A stretch of DNA of 64,000 nucleotides, from positions 14,260,572 through 14,324,571 of the forward strand of contig JANCRA010000009.1 in the NCBI GenBank assembly GCA_024362935.1. Reading direction: 5' to 3'. The position numbers and the translations under genes were made by a program. Origin of the DNA: Setophaga petechia (lineage: Eukaryota > Chordata > Aves > Passeriformes > Parulidae). Positions 43,101 through 53,700 of the stretch are shown here, piece by piece. Below the pieces are notes generated by a model. The model saw only the letters and a program-made list of their open reading frames with translations, was not told where the DNA came from and made no database searches. Position 1 is the stretch's first letter. Each line of letters begins with the position of its first letter.

Positions 43101-43281
43101 TGTCTGGAGGGCTGCCTTGCTCGAGAGCCCCTAAGGCGCTGGAATAAGGAGTCTGTTGCTGCCTGCCCATGTACAGGCAGGCGGGGGGGTTGGGGTTGTA
43201 GTCCTGCGCTTGGGCTCTCTGAAACGCGCACGACTCTTTGTAGAGCTGCGCCGAGGCGTAATACTGCTCCTCGGTGTTCAT
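39754..43281 (-). CDS. PDX1: PDX1 pancreatic and duodenal homeobox protein (2 exons, complete)
   Basis: Join of exon 1 (43281 down to 42888) and exon 2 (40142 down to 39754), 260 aa (human 283). It is a nuclear transcription factor needed for pancreas formation and for insulin and other beta-cell genes. The N-terminus [20 protein letters not shown] fixes the start. ACLYMGRQ and [16 protein letters not shown] are diagnostic activation-domain motifs. A His tract is at 77-86, the PBX-binding hexapeptide region PFAWMKS at 114-120, and the homeodomain at 142-201 with [20 protein letters not shown] and [14 protein letters not shown]. The C-tail keeps [12 protein letters not shown] and ends VPRRQQDSR, like human. 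The frame stays open 134 codons upstream of the ATG, but homology favours 43281. Confidence 0.98.
40143..42887 (-). other. PDX1: PDX1 intron
   Basis: 2745 bp between donor GTAAGC and acceptor CTCTCCAG. Holds AT-rich low-complexity DNA with TATATA words at 41.03-41.22 kb, A/C-rich simple DNA at 40.5-40.65 kb, a TTATTATT run near 41.80 kb, and TAAT-rich segments at 42.02-42.16 and 42.60-42.65 kb that may be regulatory. No extra coding exon is visible. Confidence 0.85.
42020..42165. promoter_or_regulatory. Candidate PDX1 intronic regulatory segment
   Basis: A run of AT-rich words with GAACAAAG (42073-42080, SOX/TCF type) directly followed by CCATTAATATAATATT. It stands out from the GC-rich intron. 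Motif-based inference only. Confidence 0.3.
42888..43281 (-). CDS. PDX1: PDX1 exon 1
   Basis: 394 bp from ATG (43279-43281) to donor GTAAGC. Encodes the activation domain, His tract, PFAWMKS and HAWKGQWT. The first base of a Gly codon is completed by exon 2. Confidence 0.97.
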
Positions 43282-43431
43282 GGCGAGCGGGGCCAAGGGG
43301 GCTTCGCAGCTTAGGGACACATAAGGCTGCTCCCGCTGGCGGAGCCCGGGATGCCTCTTTGACAGCTGGCGGCCCCGCCGGGCCCCACTCCCTGCCCGGC
43401 TCCCGCCGCCTCCCCATAGGCGCCTCTCCCC

Positions 43432-43437
43432 CACGTG
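43432..43437 (-). promoter_or_regulatory. PDX1: E-box CACGTG in the PDX1 proximal promoter
   Basis: A palindromic CACGTG about 150 bp before the PDX1 ATG. A proximal USF-binding E-box is established in mammalian Pdx1 promoters. That this is the same site is inferred from its position and sequence. Confidence 0.5.
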
Positions 43438-44275
43438 AGCCCTCCCGCAACCCGCCGGGGCGGGGCGCGGGCCGCAGGAGGCCGCCCGGAGTGGCCCTGG
43501 TCCCGCAGCCCCTTCCTTCCCCTCAGCCGGGCCGACCCCAGACCCCCCGGCCTTGTGCTGGGCGGGTGCTGCTCCCTGCTGTGGGTGAGGGTCCCGCGGC
43601 GCTGGGCTTGCGGGGCCCGACACGGGCTCAGGGCATTGCGCCGATGCGCGGGGCGCTCCGGGATGGATGGCGCTTAAACTCATCTTTTCCCTCTCCCCTC
43701 GCTTGCCCAGAAGCTGCTGCTCCCTCAGTGAGCCCTGGGGAGGAAAACCGTCGGAGGGCCTGTGTAGACTCGGCTCCTAGAGGGGTTTAGCGACAGGGCA
43801 CTTTTGGGTGTGAGGGCATCTCCCCTAGGGATGTGGGGTGTCCAGGGACGGACAGGGCGCTCCCTCGGGGGTACCCGTGTTCCGGAGCCCTGGGCGAAGG
43901 CCAGCACCGGCCGGTGGGGGACCACAATGCTATCACCAGAGCGAGCGATAGGCAGCGGATTGTTTGTCCAAGAGGTAAATTTGGGAGCCTTCCCCGCGGC
44001 TTGGGCTGCAATGTGTTGACCCTCGGAGATAATGCGCTCCGAGCTGGTGCCGGTTGACTTGGTGACGAGGCTATGAGGAGGCGGAGAGCTACCCAAAGGG
44101 ACAAAGATCATTTCCCTGCCTCCCTGCGCTCGGCCCGGCCGCCGCTCTCTCCTGCTCGGGTGCAGGCACGCTTCCTATCGGCCCGGCCCGCCTCCTCTCG
44201 CCGCCACTTCCCGACACTCCGGCCGCCTTCGTTGGGGTGCGCTCCCTCGGCCCTGTGTAGGGCGGGTGCGGGAGG

Positions 44276-44365
44276 CCCGGCCCGGCCCGGCCCGGCCCGG
44301 CCCGGCCCGGCCCGGCCCGGCTCGGCCCGGCTCGGCTCGGCTCGGCTCGGCTCGGCTCGGCCCGG
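44276..44365. repeat. CCCGG/CTCGG pentanucleotide repeat, 18 units
   Basis: Nine CCCGG units, then CTCGG, CCCGG, six CTCGG and one CCCGG, without interruption. On the PDX1 sense strand the first part reads (GGGCC)n, which fits a G-quadruplex pattern. About 1.0 kb upstream of the PDX1 ATG. The Ala/Arg/Pro/Gly open frames through it are artefacts. Confidence 0.97.
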
Positions 44366-44519
44366 CCAGTGGTGATGCACGCCCTGAGTGGCAAGGCAGG
44401 AGAGTCCTGGTCCCTCGCTCCTGCGCCCTGTTCCGTGGGATCATAAACCCGCCCAGTCCATTATTACGCTTTGAGTTTCCGTTCTGGACTCACGCGGGTC
44501 CCCCATCTCTTAGAAAGCA

Positions 44520-44670
44520 CACTGAGCCTTTGATTCAATATTGAGCCATTAAGCGATTGCTTTCCCAAGCCATTTAACAGCAGCTCTTATGGATAAATAA
44601 ACAAAAAAGGCTGTAAACCAATTATAGTGCGGATAGTGAAAAAGTATTTTATTAGCGGGAATTACAGATA
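44520..44670 (-). promoter_or_regulatory. PDX1: Candidate PDX1 upstream enhancer module 1
   Basis: An AT-rich island in GC-rich DNA, 1.24-1.39 kb upstream of the ATG. Contains AATAAACA (44596-44603, Fox type), TGTAAACC, CCAATTATAG and several ATTAAG/TTTAA words. Mammalian Pdx1 has upstream areas I-III bound by FoxA and homeodomain proteins, with I and III reported as shared with chick. The match to one of these is inference. Confidence 0.45.
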
Positions 44671-44937
44671 GCCATGGCTGCTGCTCCGGCTCCCTGCGCC
44701 CGGCACCTGCCCCCTCCATCCCCTGGCATTCCGGGCAGGATACGTGGCCCGGCGGGGCTCGCAGAGGGTGTGCGGCCGGCGGGGATGCGCAGCTCCCTTC
44801 GTGGTGGTTCCCCCATCCGCGCCCACGATGCCTCCCCTCAGGTCTCTTGCAGGCACGGGTGTCCTTTGATCCGGAGACGTCTTGTGCCCCGACCCCAGAG
44901 CAGCACCGACAGCCCCTTCCCCAGAGATCTGTTACCT

Positions 44938-45180
44938 GGAGCATTTACTGCTCCGGGTTTTTCACGGGGAACCGGCGCGGACAAACAAACCCGAGGCCAT
45001 AAAACCCGGAGCAAATTGATTCATCTCCTGGGAGGACCATTACCCGGCGTCCTAATGCGGTCCTCTCTCTCTAACGAACGTTTCTAAACAGAGCAAACAC
45101 TTCACCCTCCAAAGCAAATGAATTTCTTATAATTTAGAGCTAATTCTCTTTCATTCTGCCTGCGTGAGCAGCCGATAAGG
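44938..45180 (-). promoter_or_regulatory. PDX1: Candidate PDX1 upstream enhancer module 2
   Basis: 1.66-1.9 kb upstream of the ATG. Contains ACAAACAAAC (44981-44990) and GAGCAAACAC (45091-45100), both Fox-like, and ATTA/TAAT cores at 45039 and 45053 and several TAATT words near 45.13 kb. Composition and motif order resemble a tissue enhancer. Identity with mammalian area I is unproven. Confidence 0.42.
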
Positions 45181-46557
45181 GCACGCTTTGCCATTCTGAC
45201 AACAAGGTAGTGAGCCACAGAGCAGGAAAAGGGCCCCGCTGGGTATCCCGGCACTGGAGACCTCGGACACGTCCTGTGGGTGCTGATGTCCGGCAGCTCG
45301 GGGTTCCTGGGGGAGGCGAGCCCTGCTGGAGCCAGATCTCAGGGATCACTTCTGTCTGCCTCCTCCTCGACCTGGGATGCAATCACTGGCACTTGGCTGG
45401 AGTCCCTCCCCCACCCATCAGCTAAGGGTTCGCAGGAGAAGTCTCTGAGCAACGAATGTGTCCCACTGGAGAGGGAAATGATCCACTTGATGTGGAAAAT
45501 GGGTGATGGAGGAGGCCGATGGGAATGATGGGAATGGCCACTGGCCCCACTTGCCTCAGAACTGGGCTCTGCAGACACAAATCCGTCCCTGAAAGTGGTC
45601 AATATGCATCTCTGAGGGAGCTGCAGAAAGGTGTGCATACAACAGCAAGGAGTATAGTTCAGTGCCACCTCCTAAAGTAATCTGGTTAGATTTTCTCTGT
45701 CTGTATAATATTTAATGACTTCTCAGTGCGCAAACCCTTTTCTGGAATCCACATTTAGACAGAAAAAGGTATTGAAGGTGAGTGGAGCGTATTCACAATA
45801 ATCTCTTTTTCTCTCTCATCTGTGCTCAAACCAACACCTGTAAACTCTATCCATGGCAAGGGACCTCAGTGGAAGAAGGTGACTGGGAAACAGAGCTTTC
45901 CCAGGGATTGATTTTTAACCCCCCACCATGGCTGTATCTAGCAGAAAGGTAACCTTTCACAAAGCTGGTTAATAATCAATAACCATGTGAAAACAAATCT
46001 GTCTTTCCCTCTTAGAGCTAACGATAAAAATGAGAGCATGAACTATTCCACCTGCCCTAAAGTAAGACTGGTTCATCAGCTTTTTTTTTTGGCAAGAAGC
46101 TTTTTTAGGCCTCTAAGCAATTCAGCATTGGCACACAGCAGGTTCAGTTTGCTCTTCCCACCACACATCAGCTTCTTCACACTGCAGGTGTGAGAGAAGA
46201 GAGCTTGAACTGCAGGAAGACGTTTACACAACCATTTTAAACAAGACCTTGTCCAGGAAATACACAGGGAATTTGCCTTGGGAAAGCTGAGAATAGTAAA
46301 GTCTTTTACATATGTAGTCTCTTTTTACACTTTCTAATATACACCTTTGAATTTTTTCCAGCTTTCCCAAAATTAATTATTTCATTATCACCAGGGAAGC
46401 ACACTTTCACTGTCTTGTAAGAAGAGCTGAGGATTTACTTTGAATACTGTGACTCTTCCTTCTGAAAACACAGCTGTTTTGTGTTGTTTGCCCCACACAG
46501 TTTTCTGTTTTCTAGTAAATGTTTATTATACCAGATTGGAGTAGAAAAAAAATCAAT

Positions 46558-46582
46558 ATGTTTATTTATTTATTTATTTATC
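46558..46582 (+). repeat. (TTTA)n microsatellite
   Basis: About six TTTA units in an uninterrupted run. Simple repeat. Confidence 0.9.
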
Positions 46583-49500
46583 CTGAAAGCTACAGCTGAA
46601 GGAATCCAGGGTAGAATCATTAGCCTGAAAGAACTCCTCCTCACATCCCCTGACTGCTTGATTCTTCCCCTAGACCCCAGGCTCTTTGGGGCACATGAGG
46701 TTTGGGGCTCAGACAGAACCTGGCCAGGCAAGTGGCACCTGGCAGTTCTCACTACAGTCCTCCCCTCTTGTTTGTCCATTGGAATTTTGCTGGACTTCAA
46801 CCATTTGAGCTGGAATTTTCCATTCTATATCTCTGCCTCTCACCAAACATGCAGGGAAACTTCCCTTATAATTGTTTGGACTGGTATAAGGTGAAGCTGG
46901 GAAATTGTGACACAGTAGCTACCCATGCCTACTAGGAAGGGTGTGGACTCACTGCCTCCTTTGCAAGGCTCTGAAAGAAAAAGTGACAATGTATGGATGA
47001 TCTCAAATGAGTAGAGGATGGGAACAGTTGACATTTGGAGACAGCAACCCTGCACAGAATTTTCCTGCTCTGTTTTCTTAGCTGCTGTGTTTCTGTGCTG
47101 GATTTAAGTATGCTAGAATTCCTGCTGGGATGTTGTCCCACATCAATGTCTCTCTGGATCAATATCTCTGTGCAGAGCTTCCTACATTTAATCAAGCTTT
47201 GAACTGCTGCACATCACACGGGTTCCACAGATACATCTTAAAACTCAGCAGCCAAGTCCAAGTTTATGTATTCACAACAGTAAGCAGATCCTTGGCCTGA
47301 CCTGAGGACTGAGTGAGAGCTCACCATGTGGTAGCTGTGATACTGAGTCCTGCAGGGAAAAGTTGGGAGGTATTCCTCACACTCCATCCTCCGGCCCTGG
47401 GCATGGAGGAAGAAGGTGATTTATGCAAAAATACAAGGTGTAAAAAATACACACAAGGTGAACACCCTTCAGAGAAAAGCATTTGAAGGTGTACTCCCTG
47501 CCCACAGTGAAAAACATGGGTCTAGAGGCCAGGAGAGAGGGAGGCTGTGCTCTCATCATCCCTCTGCCTAAGTGGGAAGCAGGACCTGGGCTGTGCTGCA
47601 GCAGGTCTGACCAAAGGGACATGATGTAACCTTGGTCATTCTCTTGGGTAAGATTTTCCAGAATGGGTTTCCAGTGCAAACGCCTTTCTTTTCTGGACAG
47701 CTGGTCTGCAGCACCTCAAGGTACTCCCAAGAGAAGGGGAAGCTTTTAGGGAGTCTGGCTGCAAACACCCAATGACACAGGAACTGTGCTCTGGAAGTGT
47801 CTTAACCCCTTCCAGTGCTGTCCAGTCTTTTTCTTCACTCCAGTAGCACTTCTGAGCACTTCAAGTCAACACTAAGAACCAGGGGAGACTTTTTAGCGTC
47901 ATGACACTTGATCTAACATAGATTTCAGAAGGTATTTATATGGTTATGCAATCACCGAAATTCATTTGGAAATTTGGGCATCAGATTTCATTCTTCCCTC
48001 CATAATTGATACCATATAATCTCTGGAGGTGCTGTGAAACTTTCAAACTCCACAGAGGGAAGTGCTAGGAAGAATCCACAAGAAAACCCATCCCTCTGTC
48101 CTCTGAGCAGGGGTGCTCTAAAATCAGCAGTGAGTAAGTGTTGGAGCACCTACAGAGGCAAAGTAGAACAAACACAGCATTCTTTTAACTGAGTTTGTCT
48201 ATAACGTGTTGCAGATAAGAGAAGACCCCTGGGGAGGAGGAGGGCAGCAGACAAAATGCTGTGTCACAGGGTACATAGACGTGGTATCAGCTGAACCTCT
48301 TCCTTGCTTGTATTTCCTTGCCTGTGTAATACACTGCAATGGGCCTAGTTCTCACATTTATCCAAAAATGGAAGAGAAAAGTATCTACAGCTTACAGGCT
48401 CATTCAGTCACTAGCACAGGTTCAATTCTAAATATTGAAATAATGATATATTTTCTAAGTTGAGATATCCGCCCTTCTGAAAATTTTTTGGACCTCTCAT
48501 GTTTTAAACAAAGTAGGAAAAGTAACTAGATTTTTTTTCACAGATAAATAACTAAGACAAAAGTAAGTGGAGCCAATTAAATATTATGGATTACTCACTT
48601 GCTCAATGGCAATGACCATTGATTTCCATTGTATATAAAATAATCTAAACATTTTCTGTACAGTGGAACATCTCCTACCTTTGCTTATTTTTTTATAATT
48701 CACTCTTTTAGGTGCAATTTAGACATATCAAGGATCCATGTAGCTACGAATATTTCCACTGATCTACAAAACTCCTCTGCTTGCCTTTCTTGCCCCTTGC
48801 CTCATCTTCCACCACTTTCTTTCATTTGTTTTCTCTTCCACTTTCTCTTCTAACTTCTTAATTATATTTCCATCTAGTATTTCCAAATCCCTATCAATTT
48901 CCTTATTTTGTATACTACTATTCAGTATTTATATATTTATTTCTGTATAAGAATCAGAATTCAAGTCCAGCTCAAGTTCATCAAGCTGTTATTTAAATCC
49001 ACAGTTACATAGAACACTAGAAGAAAACCCAATATCTTTATGAAGGGATGATGAGCTGCACACACATAATGGGTATAGGTTGGCACATTTAATTGAAAAT
49101 TTGACCTGATTTTTATTCTCTGAATGATGCATGTATGTTTTATTGCTCCTTACGTGCACACTGGAAAGCACATTGTCAATGCTTGAAATGATTTTATGTA
49201 CTTGAACACCATCTGATTTAATGCATCAGCTGACAAGGACAAAGACATTGATTAAATGTCCTGCCTCAGGTGTCCAGTAGGCTGGAAAAGGTTGTCCCCT
49301 CAAAATAACCACTGAAACTTCACCCAGTAATCATTAACTCAGTATTTGGTCCAAGCTTTGGGAATAACAGGAGGCTTTAAAAAGCAGCAGTCAGAAAACA
49401 CTCAGTGTGACTTAGGAGACTATTTGGTCTTGTAGTACATTAAGGGAGAGTCGAACGTCAGTCTCTCCCTATTGGTAAGAAATGCATCAGGCATTTGATC

Positions 49501-50698
49501 CTTGGGAGGGCATCTCTGGACTTGGCTCTTAGCAAGCCCTGAGTGCTTGCAGAGGGATACCAAGTGAGACACTTGGTAGTCTCAGCTCATTTCAGTTTCA
49601 GTAAAAGCTCTGGGTGGTCTGCACTGACCCCTGACAAAGTTGGGGTCTGCACTGTGAAGGAGCAAATGAGTGCTTAAAACACCGCTTGATGAGCTACAAC
49701 ACAGCAACACCCAGCCCCTGGGTTTCTAGACAGGCAAGACCATTAGATCTTTTCATTTGAGGCAGTTCTCCTATATTGCATCTACAACAGTTTTTCACAG
49801 CCAATAAAATCCACGTGGCATTGCAGAAACCTTCGTGAGAGTATTTTCATCATAGCAACTGAAGGAAGTGAGACATCACCTTGTAGCAAAGCACCTTTTG
49901 AAACCCCACAGCCATCTGGGGCATATGGTCCCATCACTAGCTCAAACTAGAAGATGACCTCCTTTTGGAGTAATATGTAGTCCAAAGATCCAGAGCAGAC
50001 CAACACAGGCAAAGGCTCAAGGGAAGGAAGGAACCTGCCCCAAGAAATAAACCCAGTGAAAGACTCCAGGTCTCTCATTCTTGGCTGGTGTCCTATGAAG
50101 TGATTACTTCCTGTTCCCCACTGTGGTTAGAAAACATACAATTTAATAAAAGAGTACTACTGTTGCCAAAACCAGCCTCTTAACGTAAATGATCCTCTTG
50201 TGATCCTCAAATGAAATCAACTATGTAGTGCTCAGCTGGTTTGTGTAGCAGCACCATGAATGTGGTTGCCTAATTTACAGAGCAGCCAGGTTCTGGTTAA
50301 CAGTGCTAGAGTGAGTTAGAAGGCAATTAGTGGTCTATTTCCCATGCACACTGGAGCAGAAACTTGTATATTAAGAAAGTTCTTCTGGCAGGTGCAGCAT
50401 GCTAAAAAGCTTTCACCTAAAATTATATAGCCTGACAAACAATGTAAAAAAGCAGATTGCCCAATAAACAAATAGCATATCAGCCATTTATACAAACCCA
50501 TAGTACTTAGACTCCTCAAGCTTGAAATGACTGTGTATTTTTTCCCCATTAAAATGTTATTATGGTCTATGTATAAATTGTTTTAAATTCAGATTTGATA
50601 TCAGCGTATTTTCAAAGCCTAGATAGATTTAACAGTTTTTCTGAGATGAAGCATTAGCTCTGGGGGCATGTGGAATTAGCTCCAAAGATTTGTTCTAG

Positions 50699-50782
50699 TG
50701 AAAGGCATACCTGACCAGGGCAGGTGGGTTGGAAATAGAGGATTTTTAATGGCCCTTCCAACCCAAAGCATTCTAGGATTTC
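50699..50782 (+). mobile_element. CR1 LINE, short 3'-end fragment
   Basis: The blocks GGCAGGTGGGTTGGAA, GATTTTTAATGGCCCTTCCA and ACCCAAAGCATTCTAGGATT follow the CR1 3' terminus in sense orientation, with scattered substitutions. Roughly 80 bp remain. Old and truncated. Confidence 0.75.
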
Positions 50783-53700
50783 TTTCCCATCTGGAGCCAT
50801 GATACATGGCACCAGCATCCTCTGGGGCTCTGGTGCCCTTGCAGGAGCCAAGCAGGAACTGTGGAAGGGATGCTGAAGGAAACAAACTCTTGTGGAGGTG
50901 AGGCCACACCACAAACACCCTCTGTGCCCTTCCTTAGGGTTTCACACAAGCTCCTCGTTTCTTTTTTATAACGTTAGACTTAGACACTCCATGAGCCAAA
51001 GGCGTGGGGACCCTGGGAGGCATTTCCGGGACTGGGGAGACACAAGAGGCTTCCCTCAGGGGATTTTGGGACCCCATTGACTACTTCCCTTGTTCTTATG
51101 TCCCTCAGCCACTCCCTCCCTATTCCCCCATAGGCCATGATGTTTGTACTGCCCGGATGCCACAGGTCAGCTCGAACCTCTGGGGACAAGAAGAGACCTG
51201 GACTCCCTGAGGTGTGTGCCTGGGACCCTGAACATCTTACCGGGCGGCTGAATTAAACACCTGTGGATACTGTGCAAAGGCCTTTTTGCTTCCTTACCCT
51301 GGACTTCACTAGCAGCAATTGTGGTTACAACAAAGGGGGGAAAGGCTCCCAAATTAGAATTCACCAAAGCAAAAGTCCCATTCTCCCTCCTGCCATCCAG
51401 TGGCTTGTACTTGGGCCATATGCTGCTTCCTACATCAGCCATCTCCCAAACCAGACCCTGGCACAGGTCCCTCTGCCTCCATGACCCTTCCTTGCCAGCA
51501 CCTCTTTTCTTGCTGAGGGCTGCACTTGTTCCCTGTGTACAGCTGCAAATGTTTTAATCCCCTTCAGTGGGAGCAGCAGGGCTGAGCTCTGGGGGCTGCT
51601 GTCTGCAGACCACAAAGCTGTATGTTTTTTCCACAAGGTTTTTGCCTCTGAGGGCCAGGCAGCCAGCCAAGCCCTCAGAGACAGCCTCTGAGCTGTGCTC
51701 AGGAAAGGCAAATGGCCCCTGCTAATCACTGACTCAACCAGGTGAGCACCAGGCAGATGGATGCAATGTGTTTAGCTCGTGAATCTTCACCTGCTGCAAA
51801 GGCAACAGCTCACTTGGGCTTGTACTTCTGTAGTTAAAGGAGAGAAATCCTACCTACACGTCTTCTTGTTTTAATTTGGCATTATCTGCTGGTGAGGACA
51901 CTTGTACTTTGGGGCTTGGAAAGAAAGAAGAGGTGGGAAGTTGCCCAAAGCCCTTAATTCATTTCTAAGCATTGCCATTGTCATATCAATAGCGTGATAC
52001 AAACCTGATATCAAGTGCAAGATGCATATTCTCCAGTTTCTTGCCCCACACACCTGGGTGAGATATAAATGAGGGAGTATCAGGATGCTCTCATGTCCCT
52101 CACTTGCCTGTTTTCCACCCACAAACACTCAGGACTGTGCCTGGAGCCTGAGCCATGCCAGACACTTAATACAGCCTCAGGGGAACCAAGCAAAACTCCT
52201 GCCTGATCCTTACAAAGGTCACGCCATGCCCAACCAGCCAGCAGTAACCTCTTTGCCGCTGGGAGACAGCGTGCTCCTGGTATCTACTGGCCACATGTCC
52301 TACCATCTTGCCACTGGCTTGTATGCATTTATCAGCTGCTCTGCAGTCAGGGTATCTCTCTCACGCAGTCAGCAGTGGGGGTGAGCTGCTGAGGTGAGAA
52401 ACATGCACCTTAGGAGTGTCTCAGAGTAAGAGGGAGGAACTGCTCTCTACAGGGCTGGGAAAGACAGAGCAGCCTCTTGCCTCAGGAAACAACACAGAAG
52501 TTCACTGATTTTCTAAAGTCATCAGGTCACCAAGAAACTTGACCTCCTCCCAAAGATCATTCCCCCATCCCAAACACCTTTACCCCAACCCTGACTCCTG
52601 CAGTATCTTTCTGACTAAGTACAGAGAAGGAAGTCTCTTTCCATAGAAGCCCCTACAACTTCTCTGCATGGACATGAAAAACACTGGCTGACATGCACAA
52701 GGACCAGGAAAAAGTCCATTCTCCAGCAGAAAGATGTTCTTGGAGGAAGTTGATACATCAGCCTTTGCTCCTGGATTCCCTGAAGACGGTTTTATTTTTG
52801 GTGGTCTTTTTTTTTTCTGATTGATTGGTTGGTTATTTTTTTCACAAGTTGTAAAAAACTGAACCAGAAGTGTTCTGTGATCAGCCAGTTTAGGTCCTGT
52901 TCTTGTTGCCTCTGGGATGCACTATTGGCTCACAGACTTGGACTGAAGAGTGGTCTGAGCCTTTATTTCTCACTGACAGAGGTTTCCTTGAGACCACACA
53001 AGGTGGTGAGCAGAAGGCTCTTGTGCTCTCACGTCTGATTTCTAATGCCATCCAGTGCCATCCAGTGCATGGCAGGAGCCACTGCTGCCAGCCTTCTGCC
53101 TCTCATACTGGTGTGTAGTCCCCAGCCACAGCTCTGCTTAGGGCAGGAGCTGCCTCAGCTTGGACTGTCAGAGCTGGATGACATCTCCAAGCTGCTCCCA
53201 GAACCAGCAAAATTTTCTTCTCTTTCCTACCTGCTTTCCTACTGGAGGTTTGGCACTGTGCGCTGGGAAAAGACCTGTTATTGCAGCCCCCTTGGAGGGG
53301 AAAGTGTCCTGTGTAAGTAGGTGGCCATCTCAAACACTGATTGCTTTTGTCACAAGGCTTGACAGGTTTAATTTTGCAGACCCCCAAGGGTTTTTTCATT
53401 CCCCACACAGAAATACAAGTTTTACAAGTTTCCTACAAGTCTAATGGGCAATAACAGGTGTGCTTTGCAAAGTGTTTGTGAGTACAGAAGACCAAAGACT
53501 GCACCTGGATGCACAAATTCTAGGACACTTTTAAAAGAAGTTTATAATATTAGAAAGTTAGGGGGTTAGGGGTGCAGCTTGTGAGTAGACTGGAAATCTC
53601 AGTTCAGGGAGTTAGGACAAGCACTCCAGGACAGCTTGACCAGCTGTCACCCCCAGATAGTGGGGACAGAAGTTGTGACCAAGTGGGAATCTGTTTGAAG

